Shown here: piece after piece, positions 32,615 through 43,800 of the stretch
Position numbering within the stretch: position 1 is the stretch's first letter
How the letters are laid out: each line of letters opens with the position of its first letter
Origin: Cochliopodium minus
Lineage: Eukaryota; Discosea; Himatismenida; Cochliopodiidae
Assembly: GCA_024220525.1 (NCBI GenBank)
Contig: JAMYWO010000005.1
Span: 312,481-376,480, forward strand
Direction of reading: 5' to 3'
DNA length: 64,000 nucleotides
The notes under the pieces: generated by a model
The model's database searches: none
What the model was told of the DNA's origin: nothing
Seen by the model: only the letters and a program-made list of their open reading frames with translations
Program-made: the position numbers and the translations under genes

Positions 32615-35600
32615 TTAAGCAAATTGTACACCTGTTGAAATACATTGGTTACAATTACATGCAGGTGCTTTTGTTTCACAACTAGGGCACCAAAATTCAG
32701 GAACAACACAATTACAAGTGACAGTAGGACAATCAACAATTAGATTTGGAGGAGGACAAGTTTCAACACAAACAGCAGGTTCACAAGCTACAGGTTTGCA
32801 GCAACCTTGACAAGAAGAACCAATAGAAGGAGAATTTGCAAAATTGTTATTGGGAGTAGGATCAAAACTAAATTCATCATAAGTACTGTTTACAAAATTG
32901 ACCCAACATTGAGAAGAACCATTGCTTAATAGTTGAAAAGAAGGATCGACATTAACAACAAATAAACTTGTTCCATTGTTTCCTCCTGAGATAGCACTCG
33001 GAACAGAAGGAATAGTTTGTGTACAACTGCTTCCTACACAATTCCATCCATTATTTGGGTGTAGAGACCAACCTGGTTGAAGAGTTTCTTGAAGAATGAG
33101 ATTGTTTGCAGTACCTGTTCCTGAATTGGTATATTTCACTGAAAAAGTATATTGTGTTGCAGCAACTCTTTTTCTCAAAACGAGATCAGGAAGATTTGGT
33201 TCGACAGCCGCACAATTAGAAGTATTAGAAAAAGCATAACAATTAGTTTCATTGAGAGGTGTTGTCATATTAACAACGTTACAAACTTGTTTGGTAGAAA
33301 GAGGAATAGTAGAAAGTACATTTACAGAAAATAAAAGAGAAATGGAAGTTCCATTGAGAAGGGTAGAAGCAGTGTAGTTACATGTTTGTGTTTGTTGGTC
33401 ACAATTCCAAATAGCAAGGGTTTCATTAGTAGGGGAAGTGAAGTTGGGGTAGACTTTAGAGATGGTGTAAGTATGGACGATAGAATTTCTTCCATAATTG
33501 GAGCCAGTAATGTTCCAAGTTATTAATTGTCCTGTTCTTGCAGGAGAGGTATTCAAAAGGGTTTCAGATACATAAACCATGTAGTTGGAATTAATAGAAA
33601 AGAAACAACTGTTTTGTTGAGAAGAACTTCCACATGTATCTGTAACATTGGAGGTTGCGTTAAAAGGTTGGACAATGCATTGATCTGATAAATTGCTACA
33701 ATCATAATTTACGGAAACGTTTAAACATTGACCTGGTTGGAAATCTCCCAGTTGACTTGTGCACACTCCCCCATTACATTCTCCACTAGAAATAGAAGGG
33801 ATACATTGAGACAAAATAGAGTTGAGGGAATGTGTGAAAAGTACATTTCTAGCTATTCCGTCTCCCTTGTTACATACTTGGGAAACAGAAGAAGATTGGA
33901 GAGATGAATTGAATAAAGGACATGTAACAAATTCGGTTGTGATGTTAGGGGTACCTGGTCCAAACACAACTGTACAATGGAAACTCGTGCTATTTACATT
34001 GGAACAATTTTCAGTGACAGTATAGTCTGAATTAAAGTGTCTAGGGATGCAGGTTTTTGCAAAAATAGAACAATCATAAGACACACTCACATCTTGGCAC
34101 TCTCCTGGGGCAAGTGTTCCAAGAGATTGAGTGCAAGTTGATCCTGAACAAGAACCAGTTGGAAAAGAAACAATACATTGAGTTAAAGCATCGTACGCAT
34201 TTTGTGTGAAAACAACATTTCTTGCAAAACCATTTCCATTGTTACATACTCTTGCTGTGTAATTGATGTTTGTACTGTTTTCGCTCAAAGAAGGAGGACA
34301 TACAGGGGAGGAAGCTTGTAAATTTGCAGAACCAGGATTCAAGTTGAAAGTACAATTAGAAGAAGGAACATTTGTTCCACACCCCTCTGTTGAGGTGTAA
34401 CTTGCAATAAAGTCTTTAGGGGAGCATGTTTGATTGAAAGAAGAACAATCAAGGGAGGTCTGTACACTCACGCATCTTCCTGCCTCTAAGTTTCCCAAAG
34501 AAAGAACGCAAGAAGAAGATGAACAAGTTGCATTTTCCACAATGTACAAGCAACTTGATAATGAATTGAGTGGTAAGAATGTGAACTCAACATTTTGAGC
34601 AGTTCCATTTCCGTTATTACAAATTTGTGATGTGATATTTCTACTTGTTGAATTTAAAGAAAGATTAGAAGGACACGTGTTTGTTACTTGGACATTAGGA
34701 GTTCCTGGATCCAATACAAATACACTTGTTACATTTGTGATGTTGGTTGCACATATTTCTGTTGCAGACAAAGTGGAGTTGAAAGTAAGAAGAGAACATG
34801 TTTGAGAAGATGAAGGACATTCAAAGTTGATTTCAACATTTATACATTGTGATGGCTCGATATTTCCCAATGCAATATTGCAACTTGCTCCAACGCATGT
34901 TCCATTCACCAAAGAAGCACTGCAAGAAGAAAGAGAACCAGAAGGCGTATGTGTAAATTGAACGTTTTGAGCAGTTCCGTTTCCATTATTACAGACACGT
35001 GAAATTAATTGAGTGGTTGTGTTTGAAGGAGAAAGGTTTGGAGAAGAAGTTGGAACAGTAATTTGGACATCAGGAGTTCCTGGATCCAATACAAATACAC
35101 TTGTTACATTTGTGATGTTGGTTGCACATATTTCTGTTGCAGACAAAGTGGAGTTGAAAGTAAGAAGAGAACATGTTTGAGAAGATGAAGGACATTCAAA
35201 GTTGATTTCAACATTTATACATTGTGATGGCTCGATATTTCCCAATACAATGCTGCAACTTGCTCCAACGCATGTTCCATTCACCAAAGAAGCACTGCAA
35301 GAGGAAAGAGAACCAGAAGGCGTATGTGTAAATTGAACATTTTGAGCAGTTCCGTTTCCGTTGTTACAAACACGTGAAATTAATTGAGTGGTTGTGTTTG
35401 AAGGAGAAAGATTTGAAGGAGAAGTTGGAACAGTAATTTGGACATCAGGAGTTCCTGGATCCAATACAAATACACTTGTTACATTTGTGATGTTGGTTGC
35501 ACATATTTCTGTTGCAGACAAAGTGGAGTTGAAAGTAAGAAGAGAACATGTTTGAGAAGATGAAGGACATTCAAAGTTGATCTCAACATTTATACATTGT

Positions 35601-38137
35601 GATGGCTCGATATTTCCCAATACAATGCTGCAACTTGCTCCAACGCATGTTCCATTCACCAAAGAAGCACTGCAAGAGGAAAGAGAACCAGAAGGCGTAT
35701 GTGTAAATTGAACATTTTGAGCAGTTCCGTTTCCATTATTACAGACACGTGAAATTAATTGAGTGGTTGTGTTTGAAGGAGAAAGATTTGAAGGAGAAGT
35801 TGGAACAGTAATTTGGACATCAGGAGTTCCTGGATCCAATACAAATTGACAAGATTGGTTGGAAACAAGATAAGCACATCTTTCTGTTGCAGACAAAGTG
35901 GAGTTGAAAGTAAGAAGAGAACATGTTTGAGCAGATGAAGAACAGTCGTAGTTTATTTCAACATTTATACATTGCGATGGTGCAATAAGACCCAATACAA
36001 TGCTGCAACTTGCTCCAATGCATGTTCCATTCACCAAAGAAGCACTGCAAGAGGAAAGAGAACCAGAAGGCGTATGTGTAAATTGAACATTTTGAGCAAA
36101 ACCATTTCCGTTGTTACAGACATGGGAGATCAATTGAGTGGTTGTGTTTGAAGGAGAAATATTAGAAGGACAAGTGTTTGTGATTTGAACATTGGGAGTT
36201 CCTGGATTTAAATTGAAAGAGCATTGTTGAGAAGGTACTTGGCCACTGCACAATTCAGAAACATATGTGGTGGAATTAAAGTTGAGAGGAGAGCATGTTT
36301 GATTAAAAGAAGAACAATCATAATCAATTTCAACATTTACACAGGTTTGGGGTGGAATGTTTCCCAACGAAATGGTGCAATTTGTTCCACTGCATGTTCC
36401 ATTTAAAGAAGAAATAGTACAATTTGGTAAAGAATCAGAAGCAATGTGATAATAGAAAACATTTCTTGCGACTCCTTCACCTTGGTTACATACTTGTGAA
36501 ATCAATTTGGAAGTGGTAATGTTAAGAAGAATGTTCGAAGGACAAGAATTAGTGAGAACAATATTTGAAGCATTTGGTGTAAAAGTAAAAGGACAAGAAA
36601 CAGAAGAAGAGGTATTCAAACAAGTTTCATTGGTAGTGATACTTGAGCCAAAATTCAAAGAGACACAAGTTTGATTAAAAGAAGAACAATCATATTCAAA
36701 AGGAACACTTATACATGTAGCTGCGGGAATATCTCCAACTTTCAATTCGCAATTTGCTCCATTACACACAGCTGATGGAAATGTGAGTTGGCAAGATGAA
36801 AGAGATCCACTTGATGTATGATAAAAACTTGCATTAGAAGCAGGACCATTTCCACTATTACATACTGTTGCATTGTAGGAGAGTGTGTTATTATATAATG
36901 TTGGACATTGTGTATAGGATACTGAAATGGATGGAGTTGAAGCAAGTGCAACACAACTGGAAGTAGAAACTGTTTTCATTGTTTCCATTGAATTAGAATA
37001 TGAAACTATAGTAAGTTTTGCATTATTGCATACACTTTTTCTACAAAAAGTATAGTCAGATGGAAGAATTGCACTATAAGAAAGTGTTGGATACTGTCCA
37101 TTATCAAAGAAAAAAGAAAAAGTAGCGGTGGATCCATTAATTGAAGTTGTGAATCCAATAGCCGTTCCGTTTTGATCAACCAAGGAAATTGAAGAAATAT
37201 TGAATCCAATGAAATCAGTTGGCAAGGTATCAACAATGGTAACATTGTATGAAATAGGATCTATCAATTGAGAGATAAAAGATGTTTCGTATAGATCTGG
37301 GAATACATCAAGTTTAAAGTCAACTTGTCCGTTAGGTTGAATTGGTTGTGGGGTGGTTGCTCTTTTTGTAAAGTTTGTTCCCAATGCTTGAACTGGCCCA
37401 ATAACAAGATCAACTGCTGCAACAGTACTGTTAAATTCTATTGCGAGAGCCCTTATGCTTGACCAGTCAATGGTTTGTGCATTTGAGAAGTTATTGAATG
37501 CAAAGAACAACAATGGTTTGTATGATGACAAAGGATCAATTGGTTGAACAACAGCCCCAGGATAAACATATCCTATAAAACCTGTATTTCCTTGAGTATC
37601 CCACACACGAACGATTATGTTTGCTCCTGCTGGGATATCTTGGCTCAATATTTCTGTCACAAAAAAATCTTTTGAAGATAAATCGAGTTGAAGCCCTGGA
37701 TTTCCCAAACCAATAGGATTAGCGCAAGCAACTTCATCATTAAGGTGGGTAGTAACATTTCCACAAGGATTACCAGTTCCTTGAATAGAATCATCTCCAT
37801 CATAAACTTGAATTGTAAAACCATATATAGCTGCATCCACACTAAAACTTGTTCTTCCAAATTGTCTTCCAACATTTGGGCAACTGGTTTGTAATTTTAC
37901 TTGAGCGTCACTTGTAGCATCACTGCCATTCAACAAAGGATATTGATAGATGTATATATCCAATTGTCCTCCAATTACTGATGATAAATTTACATTAATT
38001 GTCAATGAAGTTTCTGGTGTTGCAACTGAGCTGTTAAAATTGTATAGATAAGGATCCACAACAATAGGCATTCCTTGACCATATGAAATAGAAATAAATA
38101 ATAAAACAAGAAATATTGAAAGGATTCTCTTCCACAT
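32615..38137 (-). CDS. secreted 1840-residue protein of Cys-bearing DUF11-like repeats
   Basis: A single exon encodes 1840 residues, odd here where most genes have introns. A signal peptide (KRILSIFLVLLFISISYG) is followed by a ~400-residue N-terminal domain and then nine modules of about 120-125 residues. Each has PGTPxVQ, a Cys-Pro, VCNNGNGxAxNV, SLSSC, NGTC, a Cys in the next strand, Gln-Cys-Ile-Asn-Val, YDCSS and QTC. The VCNNGNGTAQNV part resembles the N-x-G-x-G-x-A-x-N-V core of bacterial and eukaryotic DUF11 repeats; the extra cysteines suggest disulphides. Two more classic DUF11-like units lack them (SGTGTANNLILQETL). The tail is very Cys-rich (CPPPNLIVDC, CNCNQC) without a membrane helix or clear GPI signal. 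Many NxS/T sites are present. Function in adhesion or matrix is inference. Confidence 0.85.
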   Translation of the reverse strand: MWKRILSIFLVLLFISISYGQGMPIVVDPYLYNFNSSVATPETSLTINVNLSSVIGGQLDIYIYQYPLLNGSDATSDAQVKLQTSCPNVGRQFGRTSFSVDAAIYGFTIQVYDGDDSIQGTGNPCGNVTTHLNDEVACANPIGLGNPGLQLDLSSKDFFVTEILSQDIPAGANIIVRVWDTQGNTGFIGYVYPGAVVQPIDPLSSYKPLLFFAFNNFSNAQTIDWSSIRALAIEFNSTVAAVDLVIGPVQALGTNFTKRATTPQPIQPNGQVDFKLDVFPDLYETSFISQLIDPISYNVTIVDTLPTDFIGFNISSISLVDQNGTAIGFTTSINGSTATFSFFFDNGQYPTLSYSAILPSDYTFCRKSVCNNAKLTIVSYSNSMETMKTVSTSSCVALASTPSISVSYTQCPTLYNNTLSYNATVCNSGNGPASNASFYHTSSGSLSSCQLTFPSAVCNGANCELKVGDIPAATCISVPFEYDCSSFNQTCVSLNFGSSITTNETCLNTSSSVSCPFTFTPNASNIVLTNSCPSNILLNITTSKLISQVCNQGEGVARNVFYYHIASDSLPNCTISSLNGTCSGTNCTISLGNIPPQTCVNVEIDYDCSSFNQTCSPLNFNSTTYVSELCSGQVPSQQCSFNLNPGTPNVQITNTCPSNISPSNTTTQLISHVCNNGNGFAQNVQFTHTPSGSLSSCSASLVNGTCIGASCSIVLGLIAPSQCINVEINYDCSSSAQTCSLLTFNSTLSATERCAYLVSNQSCQFVLDPGTPDVQITVPTSPSNLSPSNTTTQLISRVCNNGNGTAQNVQFTHTPSGSLSSCSASLVNGTCVGASCSIVLGNIEPSQCINVEINFECPSSSQTCSLLTFNSTLSATEICATNITNVTSVFVLDPGTPDVQITVPTSPSNLSPSNTTTQLISRVCNNGNGTAQNVQFTHTPSGSLSSCSASLVNGTCVGASCSIVLGNIEPSQCINVEINFECPSSSQTCSLLTFNSTLSATEICATNITNVTSVFVLDPGTPDVQITVPTSSPNLSPSNTTTQLISRVCNNGNGTAQNVQFTHTPSGSLSSCSASLVNGTCVGASCNIALGNIEPSQCINVEINFECPSSSQTCSLLTFNSTLSATEICATNITNVTSVFVLDPGTPNVQVTNTCPSNLSLNSTSRNITSQICNNGNGTAQNVEFTFLPLNSLSSCLYIVENATCSSSSCVLSLGNLEAGRCVSVQTSLDCSSFNQTCSPKDFIASYTSTEGCGTNVPSSNCTFNLNPGSANLQASSPVCPPSLSENSTNINYTARVCNNGNGFARNVVFTQNAYDALTQCIVSFPTGSCSGSTCTQSLGTLAPGECQDVSVSYDCSIFAKTCIPRHFNSDYTVTENCSNVNSTSFHCTVVFGPGTPNITTEFVTCPLFNSSLQSSSVSQVCNKGDGIARNVLFTHSLNSILSQCIPSISSGECNGGVCTSQLGDFQPGQCLNVSVNYDCSNLSDQCIVQPFNATSNVTDTCGSSSQQNSCFFSINSNYMVYVSETLLNTSPARTGQLITWNITGSNYGRNSIVHTYTISKVYPNFTSPTNETLAIWNCDQQTQTCNYTASTLLNGTSISLLFSVNVLSTIPLSTKQVCNVVNMTTPLNETNCYAFSNTSNCAAVEPNLPDLVLRKRVAATQYTFSVKYTNSGTGTANNLILQETLQPGWSLHPNNGWNCVGSSCTQTIPSVPSAISGGNNGTSLFVVNVDPSFQLLSNGSSQCWVNFVNSTYDEFSFDPTPNNNFANSPSIGSSCQGCCKPVACEPAVCVETCPPPNLIVDCPTVTCNCVVPEFWCPSCETKAPACNCNQCISTGVQFA
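34698..35822. repeat. three tandem 375-base units in the secreted-protein gene
   Basis: The string ggagttcctggatccaatac starts at 34698, 35073, 35448 and 35823, exactly 375 bases apart. The units between differ at only a few sites, so the modules (125 residues each) were duplicated or homogenised recently. Flanking modules are more diverged. Confidence 0.9.
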
Positions 38138-39045
38138 TTATATTATAAATCAATTTTCTCTTTCTTCTTTTTTTTTTTTATAAATTAAACATCTTTTTTT
38201 AAAATTGTCAAATTTAAAATGACATTTAGTGTCAATCTTTAAAATATTTTAATATTTTTGAAAAAAAAAAAAAAAAATAAAAGGAGTAAAAAAAAAAACA
38301 TATTGTTTATTCCATAAATCTGAAAAATGTTAGAAGAATTAAATTTATTTTCAATGTGACAAAGCCTTTGAATTCAATATCAATTTATCTTTGATTAAAG
38401 TATAAGTCCTATTGAATTATTTGGATTTCCAACAAAAACTGTTTTTATTGTTTGTCTTTTAAAACCCAACTTAGCATTGAATGATATGAATACCTTTCTA
38501 TTTATCTCCTTTCTTTGTTTCAAATTTTTCATTGTTTACTCAATTTCTTTATAAATCAGAAAAGTGGTGTTTTAAAATATTCTTTTGGGAATCATACCAA
38601 ATTTCTGGATTTATATAATTGAAGCCTTCCGATCAAAAAATAAGAAGTATTGATTTCGGTTCTGGGGATGGTGCTTTTTTTTTATTTGAGAATATTTTCT
38701 GATTTAAGATTCTTTAAAATCAGATTAATAGGACAAATTGACTCTGATATTGAAAACAAGTTGTTGGTGTTATCAATTGAAAATCTCACCACAATGGGTC
38801 CTTTTTTTGGCAGAATATTAAAAGAGATTAAACGAATTGTTGATAACTAAATTCAAACATTTTGAAATGAATTTGATGTTTGTAATTAGAAAGGAAATTT
38901 GTTTTAAAAGATTATTTTACCTATAAAAAAAATCTCTTGGACCTTTTTGATCTCATTCTCTTGCGACTACCAAGTGATCATTTAAAGATTGAGAAAGTAA
39001 ATTTAAAATTGCTAAACTAGAGCATTTGATGTGAATCATTCTTGC
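38138..39045. other. upstream region with a possible methyltransferase scrap
   Basis: Upstream of the secreted-protein gene. An A/T run lies at 38260-38300. Around 38650-38690 the plus strand reads SIDFGSGDGAFFLF, which looks like motif I of a SAM methyltransferase (V/I-D-x-G-S-G-D-G), but the frame closes soon after and only a 66-codon open frame in another frame follows. I cannot make a gene of it. Confidence 0.3.
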
Positions 39046-39122
39046 ATGATCAGATATCTTGAATCCACAAGTCATTTGTACTCTATTCTTGCTTTTCTTT
39101 CTTTAAAAATTTTTTTTGATAC
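39046..39122. repeat. 77-base exact duplicate at a piece end
   Basis: Perfect copy of 28742-28818, ended by N 39123. See that entry. Confidence 0.9.
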
Positions 39123-39123
39123 N

Positions 39124-40383
39124 ACTTTTCACTACTCCTTCCACACACCCTGCCAATATCATTTCTATTGGTTCTTTACTATGATCTGATGCTGACAATG
39201 ATGCATATAACATTAATTCTTCTTTTCTTATTCCCTCATTTAACCATGGTTCCTTAAAATTAAATTATATTAAATTAAATTAAATTATATTAAATTAAAT
39301 TAAATAATAAAATTAAATAATATTAAATTAAATAATAAAATTAAATAATATTAAATTAAATAATAAAATTAAATAATATTAAATTAAATAATATTAAATT
39401 AAATAATATTAAATTAAATAACATTAAATTAAATAATAAAATTAAATAATATTCTTATATTTTGGAAAATAAAAAGAATTACATCAATGGTTAACTCGTT
39501 TTTGGTGAGAGTTCCAGTTTTATCAACACACAAAATTTCCATTCCCGCCAATTCTTCTATTGCTGTTAATCTACGTGTCACCGCACCTTCTGATGCCAAT
39601 GATCTTGCCCCCACTTTTTAACCAATAAAAAATAAATTTAGTGCATTTAATATATTTAATAACTTAAATGAACAAAATAAAATCAAAAAATAGATTTAAT
39701 ACATTTAATATTTAATAAAATAAATTTAATACATTTAATAAAATAAATTTAATACATTTAATAAAATAAAAAATAAATTTAATACATTTAATAAAATAGA
39801 TTTAATACATTTAATAAAATAAATTTAATACATTTAATAAATAGATTTAATACATTTTATAAAATAAATTTAATACATTTAATAAAATAAAAAATAAATT
39901 TAATACATTTAATAAAATAAAAAATAAATTTAATACATTTGATAAAATAAAAAATAAATTTGATAAAATAAATTTAATAAAATAAAAAATATAATTAAAA
40001 TTTGATAAGATTAAAAAAATAAAGACCAGCCATTGTCCCAGTAGTGACAGCAGGAAGGGCAATAGGAATGGCAGCAACGATGATAACTAAACATAGCTCA
40101 ACAAGTTTGATAGGATCTTTTTTAGTATTTTCTTTTATTGTTAATCCCACTATCAAGATGATTGTAACCAACACTATTGATACAATCATCAACAACAATG
40201 CTATTGTAAACACCACTTTTTGAAAATGTCCTTTTTTTTAAAAAAAAAATAAATAAAAAAAATTTGTCAAAAATAGAACAAAAAAATTTATAAAATAAGA
40301 GAAATAAACTTGATAAAATGTTGGGGGGATAATTCAAAAAATTTAAACCTTGATTTTCTACAGTTTGTATCAATTTTGCTGAT
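39124..40383 (-). CDS. P-type proton-pump ATPase, middle part
   Basis: Four exons: 40349-40383, 40027-40230, 39483-39613 and 39124-39252, giving ~167 residues. The first links to the N-terminal part by phase (AG plus A gives Arg of [13 protein letters not shown]). Then come GHFQKV, two helices ([32 protein letters not shown] with the PxxLP cation-site helix), [20 protein letters not shown], and the phosphorylation loop [13 protein letters not shown] with the catalytic Asp. The last exon ([20 protein letters not shown]...) runs right into the N at 39123. On the minus strand the gene must leave this piece through its left end, where the next exon should be, but the neighbouring sequence does not continue it; the C-terminal part lies at 57203-59187. 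Confidence 0.9.
39253..39482. repeat. TTAAATTAAATAATA repeats in a pump intron
   Basis: Tandem AAATTAAATAATATT-like units between the exons at 39252 and 39483. Low complexity, no gene. Confidence 0.8.
39640..40015. repeat. TTTAATACATTTAATAAAATAAA tandem repeats
   Basis: About a dozen imperfect copies of a 23-29 base unit containing aatacatttaataaaata, all inside the pump intron 39614-40026. They are more complex than the surrounding microsatellites and so are a true minisatellite. Confidence 0.8.
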
Positions 40384-40430
40384 CTAAAAAATATAATATA
40401 AATTATAAAATAAATTTTAAAAAAATTTGA

Positions 40431-40500
40431 TAAATAAAATAAATAAAATAAATAAAATAAATAAAATAAATAAAATAAATAAAATAAATAAAATAAATAN
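40431..40500. repeat. AAATAAAAT microsatellite ending in N
   Basis: Pure tandem unit up to N 40500. Matches the repeat that starts at 24154, which supports joining 40499 to 24154 within one pump intron. Confidence 0.8.
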
Positions 40501-40720
40501 TTCACAAATGTGCCGCCCCAGCCAAACTCCCCATCTGAAAATGTTGAAGATAGAATTGATTTAATCAAAAGAGAGGATACTAGCTATCCAAAAAGAAATA
40601 CCAAAAGTGAAACATAAACAAGATAATATATATTTCTATATACTATATTGAACATTTCATAGACTTTTGATATACTTTCTGAAAGTGTCACTAGCACCGT
40701 CATTCCAATTAATAAAAAAA
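40501..40720. other. coding-like scrap at a piece start
   Basis: The minus strand has an ATG at about 40704 followed by 38 codons (MTVLVTLSESISKVYEMF, then a hydrophobic helix) and a stop; the plus strand reads VPPQPNSPSENVEDRIDLI up to a stop near 40615. Either could be the end of a gene cut at N 40500. I do not recognise one. From 40690 to 40820 there is only A-rich sequence. Confidence 0.3.
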
Positions 40721-40820
40721 TAAAAAAATAAAAAAATTAAATATCATAGATTTAATTAACTTTTTACTAACTAAATTCTTCCAAAATAAAAAATTAACTT
40801 TATTAATTTTTATTGAAAAG

Positions 40821-43800
40821 AATTGGAGAACAAAATTCTTCTCAGATCCACACAGGTAGAATTGGTGAACAACATGATCAATTCTTCAGTCAATAATGAA
40901 GGTTATTTATTATTTATTATTTTTTGTATTATTTTTTATTTTATCATTTTTTTAATTTTTTTTTTTATTTTTATTTTTTTTAAAATTTTAAAATTTTTCA
41001 ACAAAAAAAGTTTGGCAACTTCAAATGGGAGAAGGAAAATCATCCATCATTTTGTTCCTCTTGACAAGCTATTTCTCCAACCAGAACAACATTTTTCGTA
41101 TCACTGTCCTCGAACCTTTATTCACCATCATGAAGGTACATCTTATTTTTTTTTTATTTTTTCAAAATTTAAATTTAATTTTTTTTTTTTTTTATTTTTA
41201 TTTTATATTTTTTTCATTTTTTGTAGGATCTTATTAAAAGAAAGCTTAACGGATTTTTAAACAGAAAAGTTGTTGTGTTGCCTTTTGACAGATCTGTCGA
41301 TATCTCCTCTAAAAATTTGCTCATCATCAAACAACTCATGGAGAATTGCATGCAGGAAAAAAAAGGTTATCAGAATTTGATAAATAAAATAAATTTGATT
41401 TATAAAATAAATAAAATGAATTTGATAAATAAATTAGATAAATTAGATAAATTTGATAAATTTGATAAATTTGATAAATAAAATAAATTTGATAAATAAA
41501 ATAAATAAAATAAATAAAATAAATAAAATAAAATAAATTTGATAAATTTGATAAATAAAATAAAATAAATTTTATAAAAATAAAAAATTATTTTTAATAG
41601 TGATTTTGGTGACACCATCACACAGAATGTGTTTGACATTGAAACAAAGAGAGATTCATTTGCAACTTTTGGAGTCCAACAATGCCAACAACATACTTAA
41701 TTGGGAGCCCATTAGAAACAAAATGTTGAGCTCTCATTTCAAGGAGCAGAATCCCACCCAAGTCGAAGAAGAATTACAACTCATCAAAAAGTTTTTAATG
41801 AGTTTTGGTAAGAACTATTTTTTTTTACATTAAAAAATAAATTTTAAAAAAATAAAAAATTAAAATAAGATCAAATAATAAAAAATACAATTTTAAAAAT
41901 TTAAAAATAAATTAAAAAGGTTAAAAATTTAGAAATAAAAACCAAAAGAAATGAATTAATTAAATTTTAAATAATAAAACAGAATTTAAAAATATTAATT
42001 AAAAAAATATCATTAAAATGATTATTATTTTTTTTTCATTTAATTTATCAAAGGTACTATCACTTCTGATAACTACATCATTTCTCCGCCTATTGAAATA
42101 AAAACTCAGCAAGCATTTTTGGACGAGTTGAACAAAATGAGAAAAGACTTTAAAACTGTTTCCAAAGAGGTCGTCTCTCAAATCCTCAAACAAATCATGG
42201 TCAGCTCTCAAAAAGTGAGGGAAGATCTTCAAGTAAATTTTTTTTTTATTTTTTTTTTTTTTCATTTTTATTTTTTAAAAAACTAATTTGATTTTTTAAT
42301 TCGATTTTTTAATGATTTTTTTTATTTTATTAATTTTTATTTTTTTTATTTTATTTCATTTTTTTATTTTATTTTTAATTCATAAATCATATTTATTTTT
42401 GTCATTTTTTTTAAAATTTTAAATTTTGCGAATTTAAAATTTATTTATTTAATTTGTTTATTTTTATTTTTAAGATAAAATTCGGACTTTTGACAGACAT
42501 TCTTCAGTTTCCATTGTATGACATTCTTGATGAATCAGACATAATCTTGAGACATGGAACAGAACTAAACTTCACAACAGGGGAGAAAAACATAATAGAG
42601 GGAGGGGAGTTGAGATGGCTTGTTCCCGAACAAATCTTCTCTCTTTTCTTCGAGAATGAAAAGTTAAAGTCCATTCTTTTAAAGGGAAAAGACGGTGGTT
42701 ACTTGTCCTATGATGAAAAATGGAGAAACGCAAATGGAGTAAAAACTTTTTTTTATTTTATTATTGAAATTATTAATATTGATCAAAATGTTTTTTAAAA
42801 CTCACATTTTTGATTTTATTTTCCGATAATTTAAAATTTTTTTTAATTTTATTTTTTTAGTTTTATTTTTTTAGTTTTATTTTTTTTTTAATTTAATTTT
42901 GATTATTTTTTATTTTACTTTTTTCAGGTGCCAAAAGTTTTGCTGTTCGATGAAGGATATTATAAACAAGCTATTCAACCAGTGATGGTGAGATCTTACA
43001 TTGATGGCAACTTTTTCAATGTGCATCTCAGAAAATCGGGATGCCAGGATCTTTTCGATGAGATCGAGAATTACTTGAATGGAAAACTTGAAATCAGCAA
43101 AGAAAGAAAACTCGTCTCTGATTTGAAAATAAAGAGCCAAGATTTGCTTCAACATGTTTTGATCTTAAAAGGTTGGTTGGAAGAAGGTGTTTTCTTTCAT
43201 GTTTGCAGTCAACCGTACAGAGTCAAGTAAATCTTTTTTTTTTTTTTCTCTTTTTTCTTTATAATGAATTATATCCCTTAATTTCTTTTAAAGATATGGA
43301 CTGAATTGCCAATTAGACGAATGTCCTGTTAAATTGATAGCTACTCCTTTTCACGGAAAGGATTCTCCTAGTTTGAGATCTGATTTCAGTCACATTGATG
43401 TCATGTTTGGTAAAAAAAAACAAAAAAGATTCTTTTCCCCTCATTTTGTTCACTTTTTTAATTTTCTTTTTTTATTTTAGGATTCACTATCCTGTCTTTT
43501 CTTTACAGAGGATTGCATGTCAAATTATTCAGAAAAGTAATGGAAAGATTCGATCAAACCTTTTACAAACAAAACAAAGACCACAAATTCATCAATTGGG
43601 TCCAAAAAACAAGAAAGATCTCCAAAAAAGAAATACCTGATTGCTTGAAAAGCAGAGAAAACTTTGACTTGGACAATCCTAAAGTACTCAAAATAGGTTC
43701 TGAATACCTCGGAAGAAATCTCGATTTCATTTTCTTCTTTTTGAATCAATTTGTCTTCCCTGAAAACTGTTTTGAATTTAAATTCAAATTGTCAGCCAAT

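Noticed and set aside
39640-40015. Regular repeats as a CRISPR array
   Set aside because: No unique spacers, units vary and adjoin directly, and the tract is inside a eukaryotic intron.
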